From contig JAFYMQ010000031.1 in NCBI GenBank assembly GCA_017556565.1, forward strand, positions 1 through 9,675: a stretch of 9,675 nt of DNA. The letters are read 5' to 3'. Below, piece by piece: positions 1-6,137 of the stretch. Numbering within the stretch: position 1 is the first letter of the stretch; each line of letters begins with the position of its first letter. The position numbers and the translations under genes are program-made. The DNA comes from Clostridia bacterium (GTDB lineage Bacteria; Bacillota; Clostridia; Oscillospirales; Butyricicoccaceae). Below the pieces are notes generated by a model. It saw only the letters and a list, made by a program, of their open reading frames with translations. It had not been told where the DNA came from and searched no databases.

Positions 1-1036
1 CGATGCAGGCGGTGGGGCGTTTGCTCTCGTCCATAGCATTGACCTGCATGCTGACCAAAAATCCGCCGGGGGAGAATGTTTCCTGATTGTACAGATTGAT
101 CAGGTTGGGGATATCAAGACCCTGAGGGCAGTACTCGGTGCAGTAGCTGCAGCCGGTGCAGGGGATTGCTGCCGACATTTCGCGGGCGATATCGTACAGA
201 ACCTTGCATTCCTGTTCGGTGACGGGCTTTTCGGTCTTGAATATCTCGATGTTCTCTTTCAGCTGATCCATGTTGGACATACCCGACAGGGTGACCACAA
301 CGTCGGGGATGGACTGCAGGTATCTGAAGCCCCATGCGGGCACAGATTCCTGACGCAGCTGACCCAGCTGCTGAACGTACTTGTCATCCAGTGTGGCAAG
401 CTTGCCGCCGCGCAGAGGCTCCATGACCCAGATGGGCAGGTTGTAGCGTCTGAGCAGCTCGACCTTGCTCTTGGCGTCCTGAAGATCCCAGTCCATCCAG
501 TTGAGCTGGATCTGGCAGAACTCCATATGCTCGCCGTAAGTCTGCAAAAATCTCTCCATCTCGGCGGTGCAGGCGTGTGCGGAAAAGCCCAGATAGCGGA
601 TCCTGCCCTGCTTTTTCTGCTCGAGCAGGTAGGGGATAATGCCGTATTTGGGGTCGAGATAGTGGTTGATGTTCTTTTCGCTGACGTTGTGCACCAGATA
701 GAAGTCAAAATACTCCATACCGGTCTTTTCCAGCTGCTTTTCAAAAATCTCGGCTACCTTGTCCATGTTGTTCAGATCATAGCCGGGGAACTTGGTGGCG
801 ATATAGTAGCTGCTGCGGTCGTATTTGTTGAGGATCTGACCTATGACGGGCTCGGAGTTGCCGCCGTGATAGCCCCATGCGGTGTCATAGTAGTTGATGC
901 CCTGCTGCATGGCGTATTCCACCATCTCGGCAGTCAGTTCTGCATCTATCTCGGAGTTTGCACCCTTGGTGGGCAGACGCATACATCCCAGACCCAAAGC
1001 CGAAAGCTTGAGACCCTTAAAATCCTTGTACAGCAT
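1..1036 (-). CDS. Aldo/keto reductase with C-terminal ferredoxin-type 4Fe-4S motif (3' end cut by window edge)
   Basis: The minus-strand frame starts at ATG 1036-1034 and stays open to the left edge, giving 345 codons with no stop. The N-terminal part is an aldo/keto reductase barrel, a family that reduces carbonyls with NAD(P)H. The catalytic tetrad is visible: Asp51 and Tyr56 (in YYDTAWGYHGG), Lys82 (IATKFPG) and His116 (FYLVHN). After the barrel comes Cys293-x2-Cys296-x2-Cys299-x3-Cys303-Pro, a ferredoxin-like cluster motif. The last readable codons (RPTACI) look like the start of a second Cys motif, so I expect roughly 30-50 more residues outside the window. GAGG at 1047-1044 is the ribosome binding site. 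The physiological substrate cannot be read from the sequence. Family members with this tail are usually annotated 'aldo/keto reductase, 4Fe-4S domain'. The gene is divergent from the acetyltransferase gene at 1174. Confidence 0.93.
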   Translation of the reverse strand, partial: MLYKDFKGLKLSALGLGCMRLPTKGANSEIDAELTAEMVEYAMQQGINYYDTAWGYHGGNSEPVIGQILNKYDRSSYYIATKFPGYDLNNMDKVAEIFEKQLEKTGMEYFDFYLVHNVSEKNINHYLDPKYGIIPYLLEQKKQGRIRYLGFSAHACTAEMERFLQTYGEHMEFCQIQLNWMDWDLQDAKSKVELLRRYNLPIWVMEPLRGGKLATLDDKYVQQLGQLRQESVPAWGFRYLQSIPDVVVTLSGMSNMDQLKENIEIFKTEKPVTEQECKVLYDIAREMSAAIPCTGCSYCTEYCPQGLDIPNLINLYNQETFSPGGFLVSMQVNAMDESKRPTACI

Positions 1037-1068
1037 GATAATACCTCGTTTCAATTGAACTTAATGAT

Positions 1069-1097
1069 AGTATATATCATAATCCGCCGTCCGTAAA
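1069..1097 (-). promoter_or_regulatory. Predicted SigA-type promoter of the aldo/keto reductase gene
   Basis: Read on the minus strand, TTTACG (1097-1092) is followed by a 17-nt spacer and TATACT (1074-1069). The -10 matches consensus at 5 of 6 positions and the -35 at 4 of 6. The predicted transcript would start near 1062, leaving about 25 nt before the ATG at 1036, with the GAGG site inside it. Confidence 0.55.
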
Positions 1098-1099
1098 GT

Positions 1100-1135
1100 G
1101 AAAAATCGGTTTTGTTGAAAAATCCGCGGTTTTGT
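1100..1135. repeat. Near-perfect direct repeat in the divergent promoter region (candidate operator)
   Basis: Copy 1 (1100-1115) reads GAAAAATC-GGTTTTGT. Copy 2 (1117-1135) has the same two 8-nt halves with CGC inserted between them. The inserted bases create an inverted repeat centred on CCGCGG (1124-1129), with A/T arms at 1120-1122 and 1131-1133 and one T/T mismatch inside. Copy 2 overlaps the -35 element and fills the spacer of the rightward promoter; copy 1 lies just upstream of both promoters. The location suits a regulator or DNA-bending site, but no binding protein can be named. Confidence 0.5.
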
Positions 1136-1143
1136 GCTAAAAT
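1115..1143 (+). promoter_or_regulatory. Predicted extended -10 promoter of the GNAT gene
   Basis: TTGAAA (1115-1120), a 17-nt spacer, then TAAAAT (1138-1143), preceded by TGC (1135-1137), which gives an extended -10. Transcription would start near 1150, about 24 nt before the ATG at 1174. The element overlaps the second copy of the direct repeat. Confidence 0.65.
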
Positions 1144-1173
1144 ACGGGCATAAACCAAAGGCAGGGTGATAAT

Positions 1174-1611
1174 ATGGTCAGAATCATGACAGAAAAAGAC
1201 ATACAAGCCGTCATAGATATGTGGTACAGCACTCCCAATATGGCGCTCAACAACGTGGACGACACTCCCGAGGGTGTGGCACGGTTCTTGCGCCGCAATC
1301 CGGGGCTCAGCTTTGTTGCCGAGGAGCAGGGCGCTATCGTGGGCGTTATTCTGGGCGGTCACGACGGAAGGCGGGGATATATTTATCACGCATCGGTGCT
1401 GCCCGAATATCGCAGCCACGGCATCGGAAGTGAGCTGGCTCAGGCGTGTATAAACGCTGTCCGTGCCGAGGGCATCGTCAAGATGGCGGTGGTACTGTTT
1501 GCAAAAAACAGCCGCGGCAGCGAGTTCTGGCAGAGGCAGGGCTTTGTCAAGCGGGACGATCTGGAGTATCAGGATCAGTTCATCCTGCCCGCTCTGCGAG
1601 TTATAACGTAA
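1174..1611 (+). CDS. GNAT-family N-acetyltransferase
   Basis: This 145-residue protein has the length and pattern of a single-domain GNAT enzyme, which transfers an acetyl group from acetyl-CoA to an amine. The acetyl-CoA pyrophosphate-binding motif A is Arg80-Ser-His-Gly-Ile-Gly85 within VLPEYRSHGIGSEL. Upstream, VAEEQGAIVGVILGG (48-62) forms the usual beta strands. The C-terminal N-S-R-G-S-E-F-W-Q-R-Q-G-F block matches the motif B region, where a side chain packs on CoA. The GGHDGRRGYIYH segment (61-72) resembles the YpeA-like subgroup, but the substrate is unknown. The start is ATG 1174, with a weak GGGTG ribosome binding site at 1164-1168. No hairpin follows the stop, so some transcripts may continue into the exporter genes. 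Confidence 0.9.
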   Translation: MVRIMTEKDIQAVIDMWYSTPNMALNNVDDTPEGVARFLRRNPGLSFVAEEQGAIVGVILGGHDGRRGYIYHASVLPEYRSHGIGSELAQACINAVRAEGIVKMAVVLFAKNSRGSEFWQRQGFVKRDDLEYQDQFILPALRVIT

Positions 1612-1640
1612 TTCTAATAAAAAGCATAAATAAATCCAAT

Positions 1641-1669
1641 TTGACTTATGTATGCAGCTGTGATAGTAT
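1641..1669 (+). promoter_or_regulatory. Predicted extended -10 promoter of the yjjP-yjjB exporter pair
   Basis: TTGACT (1641-1646), a 17-nt spacer, then TAGTAT (1664-1669), preceded by TGA (1661-1663). The predicted start near 1676 leaves about 28 nt to the ATG at 1704. The layout is the same as in the his promoter at 3041-3069: TTGACT, 14 nt, then TGATA. The promoter supports independent expression of the exporter. Confidence 0.65.
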
Positions 1670-1703
1670 TCTCGGGCAGACAAAATTACGGGAGCTGAAA
1701 CAG

Positions 1704-2465
1704 ATGACTCAGGAACTTTTGCGCTGTATAGTCGAGCTTTGCGAGCAGATGGTATGTTCGGGAGCCGAGGTGTACAGGGTAGAGGACAGTATAGAGCGTA
1801 TGTGCACCGCCTACGGCGCGGTGCGTGTTGACGCATACGTCACAACGTCCAATATAGTGGTCACCAGCGAGATGGCAGACGGCAGGGAGTTTACCCACAC
1901 CCGCCGTATAAAAAGCTCGTCGGTCAATATTGAAAAGCTTCACGGCCTCAACTCGCTGGCGCGGCAGGTGACACGGGAAACACCCGACGTGGAGGAGTTC
2001 AGATGCAGGCTTGAGCAGGCAGAGCAGGTCAAGACCTACTCGTTCTGGCAGCAGGTGCTGTTCTACGTGCTGATCGCAGGCTCGTTTACTGTGTTTTTTG
2101 GCAGCCGCAGTCTGCGCGAGACTGTTGCATCGGCGCTCATAGGCGGTATCGTGGGTATATTGGTGCTCAAAGCCGAAAAACACAACGTCAACAAGATGAT
2201 GGTGCGGTTTTTCTGCTCGGCGGTGTTCAGCACTCTGGCATTTATGTGCCTGCATTTTGGTATAGTCAAGAGTGTGGACAACATAATCATCGGCAATATT
2301 ATGTCCCTGATCCCCGGCGTGGGCTTTACCAATGCGCTGCGCGATCTGTTCGCGGGCGACACCATGACGGGTATTCTGCGCGCCATTGAGGCAATTTTGC
2401 TTGCCAGCTGCATGGTGCTGGGCTATATTGCCATCGCATATATCTACGGAGGTGTGGCAGCATGA
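1704..2465 (+). CDS. yjjP: ThrE/YjjP-type exporter, large subunit (DUF1212 domain)
   Basis: This 253-residue protein is an inner-membrane subunit of a two-part exporter. The N-terminal soluble region (1-110) carries the family signature SGAEVYRVEDSIERM (19-33), followed by TTSNIVVTSE. About five hydrophobic segments follow, near 115-133, 141-156, 168-188, 194-212 and 224-248. The fourth holds the conserved MSLIPGVGFTNALRD motif (200-214). In Corynebacterium ThrE the two halves are fused and export threonine and serine; E. coli YjjP/YjjB have been linked to succinate export. The substrate here is therefore open. The reading frame stays open well upstream, but ATG 1704 is chosen because GGGAG at 1690-1694 precedes it and the promoter lies at 1641-1669. 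The 3' end overlaps the next gene by ATGA. Confidence 0.88.
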   Translation: MTQELLRCIVELCEQMVCSGAEVYRVEDSIERMCTAYGAVRVDAYVTTSNIVVTSEMADGREFTHTRRIKSSSVNIEKLHGLNSLARQVTRETPDVEEFRCRLEQAEQVKTYSFWQQVLFYVLIAGSFTVFFGSRSLRETVASALIGGIVGILVLKAEKHNVNKMMVRFFCSAVFSTLAFMCLHFGIVKSVDNIIIGNIMSLIPGVGFTNALRDLFAGDTMTGILRAIEAILLASCMVLGYIAIAYIYGGVAA

Positions 2466-2908
2466 GAGAGGTAATTATCAGAGTGCTTGCCGCCGCAGTG
2501 GGCACGTTGGGATTCGGCGTTCTGTTCAACATCCGCGGAAAAAAGCTGCTGGTAGGCGCGTTGGGCGGCATGTTTGCATGGCTGCTGTTTGAGCTGCTGG
2601 GCGGCGTAGTGGCAAATGAGCCTATCAGATATTTTATCGTGTCGGCGGCGGCATCGGTGTATGCCGAGATATTCGCCAGACTGATGAAAACTCCCCGCAC
2701 CACCTTCTGGATAGTCAATCTTATCCCCCTCATCCCCGGCGGCTCGCTGTATTACACCATGTCGTCGGCGGTGGGCAGTGATTTTGAACTGTTTATGCAG
2801 AGGGGCATGCACACCCTTGAGCTTGCCGCCGCTCTGTCGCTGGGTATAGTCACCGTGGCGGCACTGTCGCGAATTATCAAGAAAAACCGCACACCCCAAA
2901 CCAAATAA
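2462..2908 (+). CDS. yjjB: ThrE/YjjB-type exporter, small subunit (DUF3815 domain)
   Basis: This 148-residue, almost wholly hydrophobic protein is the partner of the preceding YjjP-like subunit. It has about four membrane segments: 5-24, 29-51, 55-74 and 84-100, plus a last one near 116-136. Typical family features are GFGVLFNIRGKKL (17-29), the KTPRTTF stretch (76-82) and IPLIPGGSLYYTM (88-100), which echoes the PG motif of the large subunit. The C-terminus is basic (KKNRTPQTK), suggesting a cytoplasmic tail. The start ATG 2462 overlaps the previous stop (ATGA), with GGAGGTG at 2448-2454 as ribosome binding site, so the two subunits are probably translationally coupled. The intrinsic terminator follows 4 nt after the stop. 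Confidence 0.87.
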   Translation: MREVIIRVLAAAVGTLGFGVLFNIRGKKLLVGALGGMFAWLLFELLGGVVANEPIRYFIVSAAASVYAEIFARLMKTPRTTFWIVNLIPLIPGGSLYYTMSSAVGSDFELFMQRGMHTLELAAALSLGIVTVAALSRIIKKNRTPQTK

Positions 2909-2912
2909 TCAG

Positions 2913-2950
2913 AGCCTGCACGGAAAAATCTGTTCCGCGCAGGCTTTTTT
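2913..2950 (+). terminator. Intrinsic terminator of the exporter operon
   Basis: AGCCTGC (2913-2919) pairs with GCAGGCT (2939-2945) and CGGAA (2921-2925) pairs with TTCCG (2933-2937), with one A/C mismatch between the two stem parts and a 7-nt loop (2926-2932). A run of six T follows (2945-2950). There is no matching A run on the left, so it acts rightwards only. It separates the exporter genes from the his operon. Confidence 0.92.
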
Positions 2951-2963
2951 GGTGCAAAAAGTA

Positions 2964-2992
2964 TAGCTAACCCGCGGCGGATATGGTATAAT
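2964..2992 (+). promoter_or_regulatory. Possible distal promoter upstream of the his operon
   Basis: A perfect TATAAT (2987-2992) is preceded by TGG (2984-2986), giving an extended -10. The 17-nt-spaced -35 position (2964-2969) reads TAGCTA, a poor match at 3 of 6. CCGCGG (2972-2977) lies in the spacer. A transcript from here would start near 2999 and run through the main his promoter region. This is weaker than the promoter at 3041-3069. Confidence 0.35.
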
Positions 2993-3003
2993 ATCAAGGT
3001 TAA

Positions 3004-3048
3004 ATGGGTATTGTTTCTCAAAAATATTTTAGCGATTTACTTGACTAA
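3004..3048 (+). other. Possible 14-codon open frame in the his upstream region
   Basis: ATG at 3004 opens a 14-residue frame (MGIVSQKYFSDLLD) that ends at TAA 3046-3048, inside the first octamer repeat of the his promoter. AAGG at 2996-2999 could serve as a ribosome binding site only if transcription began upstream of about 2995. It has no histidine codons, so it is not a classical attenuation leader peptide. Probably chance. Confidence 0.12.
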
Positions 3049-3060
3049 AGCGCTAAAGCG
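3028..3060. repeat. Tandem octamer plus inverted heptamer in the his promoter (candidate operator)
   Basis: CTAAAGCG occurs twice head to tail (3045-3052 and 3053-3060). TTTAGCG (3028-3034) is the exact reverse complement of CGCTAAA (3051-3057). The tandem copies overlap the last two bases of the -35 element and fill most of the spacer of the promoter at 3041-3069, while the inverted arm lies just upstream. A protein bound here would block RNA polymerase, so a repressor operator is the simplest reading. TrpR-like HisR/YerC proteins have been proposed as his repressors in some Firmicutes, but I cannot confirm that this is their motif. Confidence 0.5.
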
Positions 3061-3069
3061 TGATAATAT
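3041..3069 (+). promoter_or_regulatory. Main predicted promoter of the his operon
   Basis: TTGACT (3041-3046), a 17-nt spacer, then TAATAT (3064-3069), preceded by TGA (3061-3063), which makes an extended -10. This is the best promoter match in the window. Transcription would start near 3076, leaving a leader of about 66 nt before hisZ, too short for a T-box. The only ribosome binding site in it is AGAAGGAG at 3123-3130. Confidence 0.75.
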
Positions 3070-3141
3070 ATGTGAGGCAGCAAATATCTGTCAATTTATC
3101 TATTACTTTTCAGTTGATCCATAGAAGGAGCGAGTGCTTTT

Positions 3142-4260
3142 ATGACCTACACAAGTACACTCAAACGTGATGAGCAGGTGTCGCTGGAGCTGCGCAGCCT
3201 GTACGAAAGACACGGCTACAAAAAGTTCAGAATGGGCAAGTTTGAAGAATACGATTTTTATGCCCGCAACCGTGATTATCTGGCAGGAAGCAGTCTTTTA
3301 ACCTTTACCGATCTTGACGGCAAGCTGATGGCTCTGCGTCCCGACGTGACACTCAGCATCGTCAAGCGCACCAAAGAAAATCAGACTACCAGCGAAAAGC
3401 TGTACTATACCGAGAACGTCTACCGTGCCGCACACTCTGCCACCGAGTACAAGGAGACCTATCAGATAGGCATCGAGCATATAGGCAAAGTCAGCGCCTA
3501 TACCAGCCTTGAGATGGTGTCGCTGGCTGTGCGCTCGCTGCGTCTTATCGACACAGGCAGCATCCTCAGTCTGTCCCACACCGGATTTTTGTCCGGACTG
3601 TTTGAGTATCTGGGTGTAAGCGCCGCCGCAGAAAAGACTGTCAGAGCATGCATCGAGAGCAAAAACCGCCACGGCATCGCAGCCCTCATCGGCAAAGAGC
3701 TGACTCAGGAGCAGACAGACGCCATATTTGCCGTGATGGATATCAGCGGCAGCTATCTTGAGTGCATCGCTCAGGCAAAAACTCTGTCCAGAACAGAGGA
3801 TATGCTGGCAGCGGTCAGCGAGCTGGAGCAGCTGTATGATGCGCTGGGCGAACTCAAGCTGAACATCCGTCTGGATTTCTCCATCCCCTCAGACACCCAG
3901 TATTACAACGGTCTTATCTTCTGCGGATATGTCAAGGGCGTGTCGAGGGCTGTGCTTTCGGGCGGCAGATACGACAACCTGATGGAAAAAATGGGCAAAA
4001 AAGGCAAGCAGGCCATAGGCTTTGCCCTGTACTTTGACGAGCTGGAGAGATTCCTCAACACCCAGCCCCCCGAGCCTCTGGACGCGGTTATTATCTATGA
4101 TCGTACCAGCTGCCTGAGCACGGTTGCAGACACGGTCAAGCTGCTTGTTGCCGAGGGTAAAAAAGTCTGGGCAGGCGAAGAGCAGCCCGAGGGCAGACTT
4201 TACCGCCGTCTTATCAGAATCACCGAAAACACCGTAAAGGAGGAAGAGGGAAATGCTTAA
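3142..4260 (+). CDS. hisZ: ATP phosphoribosyltransferase regulatory subunit HisZ
   Basis: HisZ is a histidyl-tRNA-synthetase-like protein that does not charge tRNA. It forms a hetero-octamer with short HisG and is needed for its activity and for histidine feedback. The 372 residues show the class II synthetase core: ALRPDVT (64-70), LYYTENVYR (87-95, motif 2 region), ETYQIGIEHIG (105-115), YYNGLIFCGYV (253-263), LSGGRYDNL (271-279) and AIGFALYFDEL (290-300). Where HisRS has the catalytic Arg of RGLDYY, four residues before YY, this protein has Ser249, as expected for a non-charging paralogue. It lacks the HisRS anticodon-binding domain and ends with a short tail after about residue 305. It is slightly shorter than common HisZ proteins (roughly 380-430). 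It is first in the operon; ATG 3142 follows GGAG at 3127-3130. Confidence 0.93.
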   Translation: MTYTSTLKRDEQVSLELRSLYERHGYKKFRMGKFEEYDFYARNRDYLAGSSLLTFTDLDGKLMALRPDVTLSIVKRTKENQTTSEKLYYTENVYRAAHSATEYKETYQIGIEHIGKVSAYTSLEMVSLAVRSLRLIDTGSILSLSHTGFLSGLFEYLGVSAAAEKTVRACIESKNRHGIAALIGKELTQEQTDAIFAVMDISGSYLECIAQAKTLSRTEDMLAAVSELEQLYDALGELKLNIRLDFSIPSDTQYYNGLIFCGYVKGVSRAVLSGGRYDNLMEKMGKKGKQAIGFALYFDELERFLNTQPPEPLDAVIIYDRTSCLSTVADTVKLLVAEGKKVWAGEEQPEGRLYRRLIRITENTVKEEEGNA

Positions 4261-4873
4261 CATCGCACTGCCCAAAGGCAGACTGGGAGACAAGGTCTAC
4301 TCCCTCTTTGCCAAGATGGGCTATGACTGCAGCGAGTTTTTGGAGGACACCCGCAAGCTGGTTATAGAGAATCCCGACAGCGGTGTCAGATATTTGCTTA
4401 TCAAGCCTTCCGACGTTGGCATCTACGTTGAGCGGGGCGCTGCCGACATCGGCGTCGTGGGCAAAGACGTGCTGCTTGAGACCGACCCCGACGTGTACGA
4501 GCTGCTCGACCTCAATCTGGGCAAGTGCAACCTTGCCGTCGCAGCCAAAAACGGCTACGTCGAGGACACCGACCGTACCCTGCGCGTGGCTACCAAGTAC
4601 GTCAACGTGACCAAAAACTATTACAAGGGTCTCAACCGCGAGATCGAGATTATCAAGCTTAACGGCTCTATCGAGCTTGCCCCCATTCTGGGTCTCAGCG
4701 ACGTTATACTGGATATCGTGGAGACGGGCACCACTCTGAGAGAAAACGACCTTTCGGTCTTTGAGTACGTTGCACCCTCCTCGGCAAGACTGATCGCCAA
4801 CAAGAGCAACTATCAGTTCAAGAGCGAGGAGATAGACCGCATCGTCGCCCGCATGAAGGAGGAACTTCTGTGA
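4253..4873 (+). CDS. hisG: ATP phosphoribosyltransferase catalytic subunit HisG (short form)
   Basis: HisG condenses ATP and PRPP to phosphoribosyl-ATP, the first committed step of histidine synthesis. The 206 residues correspond to the short HisG form, which lacks the C-terminal regulatory domain and depends on HisZ, encoded just upstream. Visible motifs are IALPKGRL (4-11), the ERGAADIGVVGKD stretch (60-72), RVATKYVNVTKNYY (111-124), NGSIELAP (137-144) and the PRPP-binding loop DIVETGTTLREND (154-166). The start ATG 4253 lies inside the end of hisZ (8-nt overlap) and follows a strong AAAGGAGG at 4236-4243, so translation is probably coupled and subunit levels balanced. The 3' end overlaps hisD by 4 nt. 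Confidence 0.97.
   Translation: MLNIALPKGRLGDKVYSLFAKMGYDCSEFLEDTRKLVIENPDSGVRYLLIKPSDVGIYVERGAADIGVVGKDVLLETDPDVYELLDLNLGKCNLAVAAKNGYVEDTDRTLRVATKYVNVTKNYYKGLNREIEIIKLNGSIELAPILGLSDVILDIVETGTTLRENDLSVFEYVAPSSARLIANKSNYQFKSEEIDRIVARMKEELL
4856..4862 (+). promoter_or_regulatory. Ribosome binding site fixing the GTG start of hisD
   Basis: AAGGAGG lies 7 nt before GTG 4870, inside the last codons of hisG. No in-frame ATG near the expected N-terminus competes. The site supports initiation at GTG in the GTGA overlap. Confidence 0.8.
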
Positions 4874-6135
4874 TCAAGATACTCAAAAGCGGCGATAGCC
4901 TGCCGCAGCGCTCTGAGGAAAAAGAGCGCGACGTAAACGCCGCCGTTGCCGCGATAATTGCCGACGTGCGGCAGAGGGGCGACACAGCCTTGCTGGAGTA
5001 CGGCAAGCGGTTTGATTGCCCCGAGCTGACTGCTCTGCAGGTAAGTGAGCAGGAGATCGAAAATGCCTGCGCTCAGGTAGACGAGCGTGTTATGAGCGCT
5101 CTGAAAAAAGCCGCCGCCAACATCCGCGCCTTCCACAATCTGCAAAAGCGCGACGGATTTATGATAGAAAAAGACGGCATAACCCTCGGTCAGCGCATCC
5201 TTCCCGTTGACAGAGCGGGCATCTACGTGCCCGGCGGCACAGCCTGCTACCCCAGCACCGTGCTGATGGATGCCATCCCCGCATCGGTTGCGGGCGTTTC
5301 CGAGATAGTTATGGCAACCCCCGCGCAAAAAGACGGCACGATCCTCCCCGAGGTGCTTGCCGCCGCCAAGCTTGCGGGCGTGACCAAGATATTCAAAATG
5401 GGCGGCGCACAGGCGATCGCCGCACTGGCTTACGGCACCGAGAGCGTGCCCGCAGTTGACAAAATTGTCGGCCCCGGCAACGTGTACGTTGCCACCGCCA
5501 AGCGTATGGTCTTCGGCAAGGTCGGCATTGATATGATAGCAGGCCCCAGCGAGATACTTATTATTGCGGATTCCGGTGCCGATCCCAAGGTCGTCGCCGC
5601 CGATATGCTCTCTCAGGCAGAGCACGACGTGCTGGCAAGCGCTATGCTTATAACCGACAGCGAGCAGCTGGCACAGGCGGTCAGCGCCCAGCTGGAGGAG
5701 CAGATCCCTCAGCTGCCCCGTGCCGACATCTGCCGCCGCAGCATAGACGACAACAGTTTTATCATGGTGGAAAGCTCTATCGAAAAAGCCATCGAACTGT
5801 CCAACTCCATCGCGCCCGAGCATCTTGAACTGTGCATCCGCGACCCCTTCTCGGTACTGGATATGGTCAAGCACGCAGGCAGCATTTTCATGGGCTATAA
5901 CGCACCCGAGGCGCTGGGCGACTATCTGGCAGGCCCCAACCACACCCTGCCCACCAGCGGCACCGCCCGATTCTCGTCGCCTCTGTCGGTAGACGATTTT
6001 ATCAAAAAATCCTCGGTCACATATTATTCCAAAGCAGCCCTGCTCTCTGTTGCCGCCGATATTGACGCCATCGCCCGCAGAGAAGGTCTGCAGGCACACG
6101 CAAAAAGCGCAACCGTGCGCTTTGAGGAGGCATAA
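4870..6135 (+). CDS. hisD: Histidinol dehydrogenase HisD
   Basis: HisD is a zinc- and NAD-dependent enzyme that oxidises L-histidinol to L-histidine in two steps, the last of the pathway. The 421-residue protein has all key elements: [18 protein letters not shown] (116-133), [14 protein letters not shown] (178-191), [12 protein letters not shown] (201-212) and the family signature IDMIAGPSE (220-228). Likely zinc ligands are Gln249 and His252 (SQAEHD), Asp351 (GDYLAGPNH) and His410 near the C-terminus. Glu317-His318 (APEHLEL) are the expected catalytic acid/base pair. Length is close to the usual 425-435. It starts with GTG in a GTGA overlap with hisG, the only non-ATG start of the operon seen here. 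hisC follows after a 2-nt gap. Confidence 0.97.
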   Translation: MIKILKSGDSLPQRSEEKERDVNAAVAAIIADVRQRGDTALLEYGKRFDCPELTALQVSEQEIENACAQVDERVMSALKKAAANIRAFHNLQKRDGFMIEKDGITLGQRILPVDRAGIYVPGGTACYPSTVLMDAIPASVAGVSEIVMATPAQKDGTILPEVLAAAKLAGVTKIFKMGGAQAIAALAYGTESVPAVDKIVGPGNVYVATAKRMVFGKVGIDMIAGPSEILIIADSGADPKVVAADMLSQAEHDVLASAMLITDSEQLAQAVSAQLEEQIPQLPRADICRRSIDDNSFIMVESSIEKAIELSNSIAPEHLELCIRDPFSVLDMVKHAGSIFMGYNAPEALGDYLAGPNHTLPTSGTARFSSPLSVDDFIKKSSVTYYSKAALLSVAADIDAIARREGLQAHAKSATVRFEEA

Positions 6136-6137
6136 AA

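Noticed and set aside
527..1096. A 189-codon plus-strand open frame within the aldo/keto reductase region
   Set aside because: It lies opposite a gene with an intact catalytic tetrad and its own promoter and RBS; its translation shows no family features.
1612..1640. Terminator after the GNAT gene
   Set aside because: The stretch is AT-rich but has no inverted repeat followed by a T run.
1446..1703. Upstream extension of the YjjP-like protein
   Set aside because: The frame is open, but it overlaps the GNAT gene and then runs through the promoter at 1641-1669; the family N-terminus and ribosome binding site fit ATG 1704.
2951..3141. T-box riboswitch or histidine attenuator before hisZ
   Set aside because: There is no T-box consensus (AGGGTGGNACCGCG), no terminator hairpin between the promoter and hisZ, and no run of His codons. 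The leader from the main promoter is only about 66 nt.
3126..3141. Small hairpin (AGGAGC/GCTTTT, loop GAGT) that would mask the hisZ ribosome binding site
   Set aside because: Only six pairs, two of them G-U; too weak to claim regulation without conservation or structure probing.
4813..6099. A 428-codon minus-strand open frame antisense to hisD
   Set aside because: It mirrors hisD almost exactly, has low-complexity Gly/Cys/His-rich content, no ribosome binding site and no family resemblance. It arises from the G/C-biased codon use of hisD.
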